DNA of 8,269 nucleotides from positions 1 to 8,269 of the forward strand of contig JAHFLG010000046.1 of NCBI GenBank assembly GCA_023244975.1, written 5' to 3'. Both the position numbers and the translations under genes were made by a program. A model generated the notes under the pieces. The model made no database searches. It had not been told where the DNA came from and saw only the letters and a program-made list of their open reading frames with translations. Positions 1-5,687 of the stretch are shown piece after piece (the first letter of the stretch is position 1; each line of letters opens with the position of its first letter). Origin of the DNA: Candidatus Harrisonbacteria bacterium (lineage in GTDB: Bacteria; Patescibacteriota; Minisyncoccia; UBA6257; 1-14-0-10-44-23).

Positions 1-375
1 GTCACAAGCCATATTAAGAGCGGAGAGAGCGAAGTGGCAAAGGCAGCTCACACGATTCTTATTCGGGCTTTGGAGGCGCCAATCACTGCTATTGTAACCA
101 ACAGTGGAGAGTCCGCATCCTCAGTCATCTTAAAGCTTAAAAACCGTAAAGCAGAAGACCGCTGGATGGGCTTTAACGCCGTTAGTAACTCCATGGGCGA
201 CTTGAAAGCTGCCGGAATCATCGACCCGCTCAAGGTTACCAAAACCGCGTTTCTTAACGCGATTTCGGTTGCTTCAAATTATTTAATGATCGGAGCGGCC
301 GTGACCGACATTCCGAAAAAGGAGGAGCCGGCGGCAGGTGGTATGCCAGGCGGCATGGGAGGAATGGGATATTAA
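1..375 (+). CDS. groL: Chaperonin GroEL, C-terminal fragment (5' end outside window)
   Basis: This is the 60-kDa chaperonin, which forms the double-ring ATP-driven folding chamber in the cytoplasm. Only the last 124 residues are present; the frame is open from base 1, so the GTG at 34 is an internal codon and not a start. The fragment is the C-terminal half of the equatorial ATP-binding domain. It shows the GFNA segment (GYNA in most homologues), then AGIIDPLKVTKTAFLNAISVAS, quoted here as the well-known block around the aspartate that contacts ATP (IDP), and it ends in the typical flexible Gly-Met tail GGMPGGMGGMGY. The family is usually about 540-550 residues, so roughly three quarters of the gene lies upstream. 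No hairpin terminator follows; ppsA starts 21 bases later across an A-rich spacer, so read-through is possible. A CIRCE or heat-shock promoter, if any, is outside the window. Identification is firm. Confidence 0.97.
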   Translation, partial: VTSHIKSGESEVAKAAHTILIRALEAPITAIVTNSGESASSVILKLKNRKAEDRWMGFNAVSNSMGDLKAAGIIDPLKVTKTAFLNAISVASNYLMIGAAVTDIPKKEEPAAGGMPGGMGGMGY

Positions 376-396
376 AAAAAATAATTAACTACCCAT

Positions 397-2802
397 ATGT
401 TGACGCTGCCATTTGATAAGATTAGCCAGTCGCATGGTCCGCTCGTCGGAGGTAAGTGTGGCAACCTGGCAAAACTAAGGCAGCGCCTCGCCCGCAAAGG
501 GATTCGCGTACCCAATGGCTTTGCTATTACGACGGATAGCTGGAAATTCCTGTTAAAAAGCAACCTGGAACTAAAGAAAAATATCCACCAGTATCTGCTC
601 GCAATCAAATGGAGCGACGCCTGGACCGTAAAATCCCAAAGCGCCAAAGTACGATCTGCAATTTTAGCCGCGCGCATGCCTGATGAAATCAGCCGAGCCA
701 TCGAACACGAATATCGACAGCTGGAAAAGGAGTATCGCGATGGACTCGATGTTGCAGTGCGTTCGTCTGCAGTTGAAGAAGATATGGAGGGAACCTCCTT
801 TGCGGGACAGTACGATACCTATTTAAACATCCGAACCGCGCGAAACGTCATCAGTATGACCCAAGAATGCTTTGCATCGCTCTTTAACGAGCGTGCCCTC
901 TGGTATCGTCACGAAAAAGGATTTCCGCTGTTTGCGGAAAAGGGCATCGCGGTTGCCGTCCAAAAGATGGTTCGCTCCGATCAGGCAGCTAGCGGAATCG
1001 GCTTTAGTCAGGAGCCGGTCAGCCTTGCTTCGTATTTAATCTCCATTGATGCCAGCTGGGGTCTTGCAGAGCCGATTGTCCGTGGCGAAGTTACCCCTGA
1101 CCGCTTTCTTGTCCAAAAGCCCCTGACCAAAGGAGGAAAGCTGCTTCTTATTGGCAAAACTATTGGTGCTAAAGAGAAGCGTATGATTTATGGTAGCTCT
1201 GGAGCCCGAACAACGATTGAAGTTCCAAATTCTCCGCACCGCCGGCAATCCTTTTCGCTCACTGAGAGTGAAGCCTTGGAAGTCGCGGGCGCGATCCAGT
1301 CGATTAGCGAGGATTATGGCAAGCCGATGGACGTTGAGTGGGCAAAGGATGGCGACGCAGGAGGACGCAACACCGATGGCAAAATTTACATAGTTCAGGC
1401 CAGACCAGCGACCTATGAACGAGATCCACTGATGACCAAGCACTGTCGTGTCCAGGGCTCGTCAGAGGTCATCACCCGCGGTCTGATTGCCAGCCCCGGC
1501 CTAGGGGCCGCAAAAGGAACCGCCCGACTGATCATGCACGCCAAGTCAAAAGAAACATTTGAAACCGGCTCGGTGCTTATTGCCCCGATGACCGACCCCG
1601 ACTGGCTGCCGCTGATGAAACGAGCATCAGCAATTGTTACCGACCGCGGAGGCAAAAACTGCCACGCAGCCATTGTGGCTCGTGAACTTGGCATTCCGTG
1701 CATTGTGGCCACCGGAAACGCAACCAAAGTAGTTAAAAATGGAGGATCAGTTACCGTTGACTGCGACAACGGAGAAGAAGGTCTGATCATGAAAGGACTC
1801 CTGCCAATGAAAGAGGAGCTGATTGATCTACGAAAAGTTATCATCCAGAAAAAGAAACTGAAAACGAAAGTAATGACTATCATGGCTGACCCTTCAGCCG
1901 CTCAGCAGTACAGCCACTATCCAAACGACGGTATTGGCCTGGCGCGCATGGAATTTATTTTAACCCGCGCCGTTCAGTTCCACCCACTACTTATTATCCA
2001 CCCGAAAAAAATCACTGAGCTTGAAGGCAAAGATCAAAAAGCTCTAGCTGCAATCACTGCCGGTTATCCGTCACTGAAATCATACTTCCTTTCAAAACTG
2101 GAAGACGGTATCTGTCAGCTCGCCGCCTCAGTCTATCCAAACCCCGTCATCGTCCGCTTTTCAGATTTCAAGAGCAACGAATACGCTGGACTGCTTGGCG
2201 GCAAAGCATTTGAGCCACACGAGGAGAACCCCATGCTTGGTTTCCGCGGAGCTTCGCGCTACTACAGCGAGCAGTACAAAGAAGCGTTTAAACTTGAGTG
2301 TGAAGCCATTAAATCAGCGCGAGCAAAAGGCTACACGAACATCAAAGTGATGGTGCCGTTCTGCCGAACGCCGCTTGAAGCTAAGAAAGTCACCGACATT
2401 GTCCATGCCTGCGGACTCGCGACAAAAGCGGAAGGCTGCGAAATCTACTGCATGGTTGAAATTCCTTCCAACGTTATTCAACTTGAAACATTTGGCCAGT
2501 ATTTTGACGGCTTCTCAATCGGCTCTAACGACCTGACTCAACTTACCCTTGGTTTAGATCGTGACTCAGAACTCATCGCCCATGTTGGCGACGAACGTAA
2601 CGAAGCAGTTAAGGCTCTCATTAAAATGGCTATTGAAAAGGCTCACAAACTGAAAAAGCCAATCGGTCTCTGCGGCCAGGCTCCAAGCAACTATCCAGAG
2701 TATGCTCACTTCCTAGTCTCCTTGGGTATTACCTCGCTCTCAGTCTCACCAGACGCGATCCCAGTCACCGTCCCTATCGTAGCGAAAGCCGAAAAGAAAT
2801 AG
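397..2802 (+). CDS. ppsA: Phosphoenolpyruvate synthase (pyruvate, water dikinase)
   Basis: The enzyme converts pyruvate + ATP + water to PEP + AMP + phosphate, the gluconeogenic entry from pyruvate, in the cytoplasm. At 801 residues it matches the family length (about 790-800). Domains run in order: an N-terminal ATP-grasp domain (about 15-345) with GGKCGNLAKL at 18-27 and RSSAVEED...SFAGQ from R122; a swivelling phosphohistidine domain (about 370-455) with GGKNCHAAIVARELGIP, in which His423 is the phosphorylated residue; and a C-terminal PEP-binding barrel (about 480-790) with FSDFKSNEY (588-596), EENPMLGFRG (609-618), EIPSN (from 688), GSNDLTQLTLGLDRDS (from 709) and the catalytic Cys759 in GLCGQ. 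All catalytic motifs are intact. The ATG at 397 is chosen because the family N-terminus begins immediately after it. There is no Shine-Dalgarno sequence; an AATAAT at 380-385 could be a weak -10 giving a very short leader, but it has no -35. With the malic enzyme on the other strand it suggests a malate-pyruvate-PEP route. Confidence 0.96.
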   Translation: MLTLPFDKISQSHGPLVGGKCGNLAKLRQRLARKGIRVPNGFAITTDSWKFLLKSNLELKKNIHQYLLAIKWSDAWTVKSQSAKVRSAILAARMPDEISRAIEHEYRQLEKEYRDGLDVAVRSSAVEEDMEGTSFAGQYDTYLNIRTARNVISMTQECFASLFNERALWYRHEKGFPLFAEKGIAVAVQKMVRSDQAASGIGFSQEPVSLASYLISIDASWGLAEPIVRGEVTPDRFLVQKPLTKGGKLLLIGKTIGAKEKRMIYGSSGARTTIEVPNSPHRRQSFSLTESEALEVAGAIQSISEDYGKPMDVEWAKDGDAGGRNTDGKIYIVQARPATYERDPLMTKHCRVQGSSEVITRGLIASPGLGAAKGTARLIMHAKSKETFETGSVLIAPMTDPDWLPLMKRASAIVTDRGGKNCHAAIVARELGIPCIVATGNATKVVKNGGSVTVDCDNGEEGLIMKGLLPMKEELIDLRKVIIQKKKLKTKVMTIMADPSAAQQYSHYPNDGIGLARMEFILTRAVQFHPLLIIHPKKITELEGKDQKALAAITAGYPSLKSYFLSKLEDGICQLAASVYPNPVIVRFSDFKSNEYAGLLGGKAFEPHEENPMLGFRGASRYYSEQYKEAFKLECEAIKSARAKGYTNIKVMVPFCRTPLEAKKVTDIVHACGLATKAEGCEIYCMVEIPSNVIQLETFGQYFDGFSIGSNDLTQLTLGLDRDSELIAHVGDERNEAVKALIKMAIEKAHKLKKPIGLCGQAPSNYPEYAHFLVSLGITSLSVSPDAIPVTVPIVAKAEKK

Positions 2803-2872
2803 CTCGTCGAGCCGTAACCCCGGCCGTCACAGCGAGTATAGACATAGGCTCCCTACTCGCGAGACGGACGAG
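2803..2872 (+). other. GC-rich imperfect inverted repeat between ppsA and lemA
   Basis: The spacer after the ppsA stop can fold into one nested structure. The inner stem is GCGAGTA (2832-2838) with TACTCGC (2854-2860), a perfect 7-base pairing around a 15-base loop. It continues outward across a small internal loop (ACA against GA) with CCGTC (2824-2828) and GACGG (2863-2867), and a further CTCGT (2803-2807) can pair with ACGAG (2868-2872). No T-tract follows, so it is not a standard intrinsic terminator. It could be a 3'-end stabiliser or processing structure for ppsA mRNA, a factor-dependent stop, or a DNA palindrome near the lemA promoter. The pairing is visible; any role is inference. Confidence 0.5.
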
Positions 2873-2896
2873 GGTGAGCGCGAGACGAGTAATATA

Positions 2897-2905
2897 TGCT
2901 ATACT
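2897..2905 (+). promoter_or_regulatory. Extended -10 promoter of lemA-htpX
   Basis: TGCTATACT contains an extended -10 TG followed by TATACT (2900-2905), five of six matches to TATAAT. No recognisable -35 lies 16-18 bases upstream (the region is AGCGCG-like), consistent with an extended -10 promoter. Transcription would start near 2912, only about 3 bases before the lemA ATG at 2915, so the mRNA would be leaderless or nearly so. This fits the lack of any Shine-Dalgarno sequence. The same core, ATATGCTAWACT, precedes pyrH. Confidence 0.6.
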
Positions 2906-2914
2906 AGTTAAATT

Positions 2915-3472
2915 ATGAACACATCTACTATTTTGTTAGTTATCGTTGCCGTGTTGGTGGTTTGGGCTATTTCGATCTTTAACCGTCTCGTCACGCTCCG
3001 CAACCGTAAAAATGAGGCACTCAGCGACATTGATGTCCAGAGCAAGCGCCGTTACGACCTTATTCCAAACTTAGTGGAAACCGTAAAAGGCTATGCCAAA
3101 CAGGAGAGCAGCGTGCTTGAAGGCGTAACCAAGGCTCGCACTGCGGCTATGGGCATGACGGGCAGTCCGCTTGATAAGGCAGCCACCGAAAATCAGTTCT
3201 CCTCAGCCATTAAATCAATGTTTGCAGTTGCCGAAGCTTATCCAGATTTGAAATCAAACACTAACTTCCTGCAACTTCAGGGAGAGCTTTCCGACACTGA
3301 AAACAAGATGATGGCTGCCCGCCGCTTCTACAACAGCACCGTTCAAGATCTCAACACCGGCATCCAGTCATTCCCAGGAAATCTTGTTGCAGGCATGGGC
3401 GGATTTGCTCAGGAAAAATTCTTTGAAGCAGGCTCAGAAGCAGAGAAGCAGCCAGTTCAAGTGAAATTTTAG
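2915..3472 (+). CDS. lemA: LemA family membrane protein
   Basis: A 185-residue LemA family protein of typical length (about 185-200). One N-terminal membrane segment (about 5-24) is followed by a mostly helical domain outside the membrane. The family signature is clear: NEALSDIDVQSKRRYDLIPN (33-52) leading into LVETVKGYAKQE, then AEAYPDLKSNTNFLQLQ (106-122), ELSDTENKMMAARRFYN (124-140) and the FPGN turn near 153. The biochemical function of LemA is not established; its gene is very often paired with membrane proteases of the HtpX/M48 type, as here. The start is fixed by the membrane segment and by the promoter a few bases upstream, which leaves no room for an earlier start. htpX follows after 7 bases, so the two are almost certainly co-transcribed. 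Confidence 0.95.
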   Translation: MNTSTILLVIVAVLVVWAISIFNRLVTLRNRKNEALSDIDVQSKRRYDLIPNLVETVKGYAKQESSVLEGVTKARTAAMGMTGSPLDKAATENQFSSAIKSMFAVAEAYPDLKSNTNFLQLQGELSDTENKMMAARRFYNSTVQDLNTGIQSFPGNLVAGMGGFAQEKFFEAGSEAEKQPVQVKF

Positions 3473-3479
3473 TCTGTAG

Positions 3480-4379
3480 ATGGTCTCTCTCTACACTCAT
3501 CGCGATAGTAATATTCGCAAAACGTGGATTATCTTCACGCTTTTTTTGATTGTCGTCATCGGCGGTGGTTATTTGTTCAGCCAGATCTACGGCAATCCCA
3601 GCATTGTTGTTATAGCGAGCATCATCGCCATCACGATGAGCTTTATAAGCTACTGGTACAGCGACAAAATCGTTTTAGGAATGGCCAAGGCCGTGCCAGC
3701 CACGCGCGAAAGCAACCACGAGCTCTACAATATCGTTGAAAACCTCTGCATCACCGCGGGTCTTCCCGTTCCAAAAATTTATATTATGGAGGAGGCACAG
3801 TTTAATGCCTTTGCCACCGGTCGTGACCCTCAGCATGGCGTCATAGCCGTAACCAGGGGACTCCTAGAACATCTCAACCGAAGCGAGCTCGAAGGCGTTA
3901 TCAGCCACGAAATGAGTCATATCGGCAACCGCGACATTCTTATCTCAACAGTCGTAGTCGTACTTGTAGGCTTTATCGCTATTATGTCAGACATTTTTAT
4001 GCGGTCACTATGGTTCCGCGGACGCAGCCGAGGTCGCGATAACGAGGGTGGACAGATTGTGCTTATCCTCGGCATAGCCTTTGCTATTCTCGCGCCAATT
4101 GCCGGAACCCTTATGAAGCTGGCTATTTCGCGCAAGCGCGAGTTCCTAGCCGATGCCTCAGGTGCCTTGCTTACTCGCTATCCGGATGCCTTGGCAGATG
4201 CGCTACAAAAGATTTCGGCAGATGTAACTCCTATGAATATCGCGAACAACAGCACTGCGCATCTCTGGATAGATGACCCCTACAACGAACAGAAAAAGGC
4301 ACCATTCCTGCACGCCCTCTTCATGACCCACCCTCCCATCGCAGATAGAATCAAAGCACTACGCGGCATGAAGGTTTGA
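3480..4379 (+). CDS. htpX: HtpX-type membrane zinc metalloprotease (peptidase family M48B)
   Basis: A 299-residue integral membrane protease (family about 280-300) that in characterised bacteria degrades damaged or misfolded membrane proteins. The zinc-binding HEMSH motif is at 143-147, preceded by ELEGVIS; the third metal ligand is Glu221 in SRKREFLADASG. The conserved NAFATG (109-114) and the C-terminal THPP (283-286) are present. Likely membrane segments are at about 15-34, 40-58, 153-174 and 192-212, which places the active site on the cytoplasmic side as in the family. The N-terminus MVSLYTHRDSNIRKTW matches the usual HtpX start (YTH...N.RKTW), so the ATG at 3480 is well supported although there is no ribosome-binding site in the 7-base gap after lemA; translational coupling is plausible. 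It stops with TGA, and the pyrH -35 box overlaps this stop codon. Confidence 0.95.
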   Translation: MVSLYTHRDSNIRKTWIIFTLFLIVVIGGGYLFSQIYGNPSIVVIASIIAITMSFISYWYSDKIVLGMAKAVPATRESNHELYNIVENLCITAGLPVPKIYIMEEAQFNAFATGRDPQHGVIAVTRGLLEHLNRSELEGVISHEMSHIGNRDILISTVVVVLVGFIAIMSDIFMRSLWFRGRSRGRDNEGGQIVLILGIAFAILAPIAGTLMKLAISRKREFLADASGALLTRYPDALADALQKISADVTPMNIANNSTAHLWIDDPYNEQKKAPFLHALFMTHPPIADRIKALRGMKV

Positions 4380-4404
4380 TACTTGTGGGTAGATATGCTA
4401 AACT
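4376..4404 (+). promoter_or_regulatory. Sigma70-type promoter of pyrH
   Basis: TTGATA (4376-4381, five of six matches to TTGACA) is separated by exactly 17 bases from TAAACT (4399-4404, four of six to TATAAT), which is preceded by an extended -10 TG at 4396-4397. The -35 box overlaps the htpX TGA stop. Transcription would begin near 4411, about 7 bases before the pyrH ATG at 4418, so the leader is too short for a normal ribosome-binding site. This also supports the chosen pyrH start. Confidence 0.65.
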
Positions 4405-4417
4405 CGCTTGAAATCAT

Positions 4418-5125
4418 ATGGCACCTATTTTAGCCCACAGATTTGACAAGAAACCCATAGTTATCAGCCTCGGCGGTTCGATTTTAGTTCAGGAGCACAT
4501 CGACGTTGCGTATATAAAAAAATTCAATGATTTTATCCGGCGGCAAGTTAAAAACGGGCGTCGTTTTATTATCATCACCGGCGGGGGACGCATCGCGCGC
4601 GAATATCAGCAGGCCGCCAGCGCCGTTCGAAAAGTCTCTAATTTTGATAAAGACTGGATCGGTATTCACGCAACACGACTCAATGCACAGCTACTGCGTA
4701 CCGTGATGGCCGACATCTGCACTCACGTGGTTATCGACAAACGTAAAAAGCTCCAGCGTCTGACCAAGCCGGTTGCCTTTGGTTCTGGGTGGCGGCCAGG
4801 GGCGTCTACTGATCATGTCTCAGTATCAATCGCGATAGATTATGGAGCAGAAGTTATTATCAATGCCAGCAACATAGATCATGTATATTCAGCGGACTTC
4901 CGCAAAGACAAAACCGCGCAACCGTTTAACAATTTGACCTGGAAGCAGTACCGCGCTCTCGTGCCAAAAGAATGGAAACCGGGACTCAGCTCGCCAATCG
5001 ACCCGGTTGCTGCAAGGCTTGCCGAGCGCCACAAAATCCAGGCCATTGTCGTCAAAGGCAACGATCTCGAGAACTTCGAACGCCTCGTGACAGGCAAACA
5101 CTTCTCAGGTACAATAATTGGCTAG
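4418..5125 (+). CDS. pyrH: UMP kinase, archaeal type (amino acid kinase family)
   Basis: A 235-residue amino acid kinase fold protein predicted to phosphorylate UMP to UDP with ATP in pyrimidine nucleotide synthesis. Visible motifs: SLGGS (17-21) for phosphate binding; GGGRIAREY (55-63); HATRLNAQLL (84-93), a block characteristic of the archaeal subfamily; GWRPGASTDH (124-133); the nucleotide-binding NASNIDHVYSADFRKD (149-164), where most kinases have N.DGVY, so His replaces Gly155-type position; and SPIDPVAA (192-199). Bacterial PyrH normally has different sequence in the 84-93 and 124-133 blocks, so this is the archaeal form, also reported in some bacteria including candidate-phylum lineages. 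The ATG at 4418 is the only start compatible with the promoter. A short N-terminal extension of about 10 residues precedes the first strand. The tRNA-Ser begins two bases after its stop. Other amino acid kinases are less likely given the HATRLNA block. Confidence 0.88.
   Translation: MAPILAHRFDKKPIVISLGGSILVQEHIDVAYIKKFNDFIRRQVKNGRRFIIITGGGRIAREYQQAASAVRKVSNFDKDWIGIHATRLNAQLLRTVMADICTHVVIDKRKKLQRLTKPVAFGSGWRPGASTDHVSVSIAIDYGAEVIINASNIDHVYSADFRKDKTAQPFNNLTWKQYRALVPKEWKPGLSSPIDPVAARLAERHKIQAIVVKGNDLENFERLVTGKHFSGTIIG
5087..5115 (+). promoter_or_regulatory. Probable tRNA-Ser promoter inside the 3' end of pyrH
   Basis: GTGACA (5087-5092, five of six to TTGACA) and TACAAT (5110-5115, five of six to TATAAT) are spaced by exactly 17 bases. 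Initiation would fall near 5122, within the pyrH stop region and about 6 bases before the mature tRNA 5' end at 5128. Both boxes are protein-coding, so the match could be chance, but strength, spacing and position all fit an independent tRNA promoter. Confidence 0.55.
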
Positions 5126-5127
5126 AA

Positions 5128-5215
5128 GGAGGCGTCGCATAGTGGTCTAGTGCGCAGTCCTGGAAAGACTGTGTACCGAAAGGTACCGGAAGTTCGAATC
5201 TTCCCGCCTCCGCCA
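5128..5215 (+). tRNA. tRNA-Ser (anticodon GGA)
   Basis: A complete type II tRNA cloverleaf. Acceptor stem GGAGGCG (5128-5134) pairs with CGCCTCC (5205-5211), with discriminator G5212 and an encoded CCA (5213-5215). D stem is GCA/TGC (5137-5139, 5151-5153). Anticodon stem CAGTC/GACTG (5155-5159, 5167-5171) encloses loop CTGGAAA, giving anticodon GGA (5162-5164), which reads serine codons UCC and UCU. The long variable arm GTACC-GAAA-GGTAC (5173-5186) and discriminator G are serine identity features. T stem GGAAG/CTTCC (5188-5192, 5200-5204) with TTCGAAT loop. It lies two bases after pyrH and may come from its own promoter, from pyrH read-through, or both. Confidence 0.97.
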
Positions 5216-5225
5216 AGACAATTTT

Positions 5226-5684
5226 TTATCGGCTATTTATAGCTCGTTTCAAACGCTTTTCAAATACGGACGCGGTAGTAGCAACCACTATCGAACCGAA
5301 GGTGATGAGGATACCCACAAACACCCCGCCCGCGGGATCATCATTGCCATGGTTTAACATAATAAAGATTTCTTCTAGTGCGACAAAACCAATGATGGAC
5401 AGTGCGCAGTATTTTATAGCCCGCAAGGCTTTCACGGAGCGTAATGAAAATACTTCATTTCGTCCGATGTATCCGAACAGTTTGAATGCGTGGTAGAGCG
5501 CGACAAAAAAGGCGATGGATGCGGTATACGCATACGCCAGGAATGGATCGTTAAAATATATTTGAAAAAGCGTGGCGTGCGCATTTCTACCCTCAATCTG
5601 AGGTTCCCAAAGTAAAAGAGCCAGAGCGCCGATACCGATGAGCACGATTACTATCTGCAGAAAAATCGTTAACCCTCGTTTCAT
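5226..5684 (-). CDS. Small four-helix membrane protein, DUF2975-like
   Basis: A 152-residue hydrophobic protein with four predicted membrane helices at about 5-26, 47-70, 88-109 and 118-139, short loops and a basic C-terminus (EKRLKRAINSR), consistent with an inner-membrane protein with both ends in the cytoplasm. The pattern FS..SVKALRAIKYCAL (79-95) between helices 2 and 3 and the DDPAGGVFVGILITFGSIVVA stretch across the last helix resemble the DUF2975 family, whose function is unknown; the assignment is from memory of the pattern. The start ATG sits 3 bases after the stop of the aminotransferase, so it is the last gene of the minus-strand operon; a weak AGG 7 bases before the ATG is the nearest thing to a ribosome-binding site. 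Its stop codon overlaps the T-tract after the convergent tRNA gene. Confidence 0.72.
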   Translation of the reverse strand: MKRGLTIFLQIVIVLIGIGALALLLWEPQIEGRNAHATLFQIYFNDPFLAYAYTASIAFFVALYHAFKLFGYIGRNEVFSLRSVKALRAIKYCALSIIGFVALEEIFIMLNHGNDDPAGGVFVGILITFGSIVVATTASVFEKRLKRAINSR

Positions 5685-5687
5685 ATA

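Noticed and set aside
34..36. GTG as the start of a short independent gene
   Set aside because: The frame is open upstream to base 1 and the protein is the continuous C-terminal equatorial domain of GroEL, so the GTG is an internal valine codon.
380..385. AATAAT as a ppsA promoter -10
   Set aside because: It would place a start about 5 bases before the ATG, as for lemA and pyrH, but the region is simply A-rich, with no TG extension and no -35 at 357-362 (GGGAGG). Kept only as a weak possibility in the ppsA entry.
372..701. Minus-strand open frame of 109 codons across the groEL-ppsA junction
   Set aside because: Antisense to the conserved ppsA N-terminus, no family resemblance.
1036..1443. 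Minus-strand open frame of 135 codons inside ppsA
   Set aside because: It overlaps conserved PEP synthase sequence and resembles no protein family; a shadow of the real gene.
1413..1883. Minus-strand open frame of 156 codons inside ppsA
   Set aside because: It is antisense to the phosphohistidine region of a clearly conserved enzyme, has low-complexity serine/proline/arginine-rich content and no recognisable domain or promoter.
5205..5227. Intrinsic terminator after the tRNA
   Set aside because: There is a T6 run but no hairpin directly before it; the tRNA acceptor stem ends 10 bases earlier. Not listed as a terminator.
5327..5334. CCCGCGGG palindrome in the DUF2975-like gene
   Set aside because: Only 8 bases long and explained by the codons for Asp-Pro-Ala-Gly; too short to be notable.
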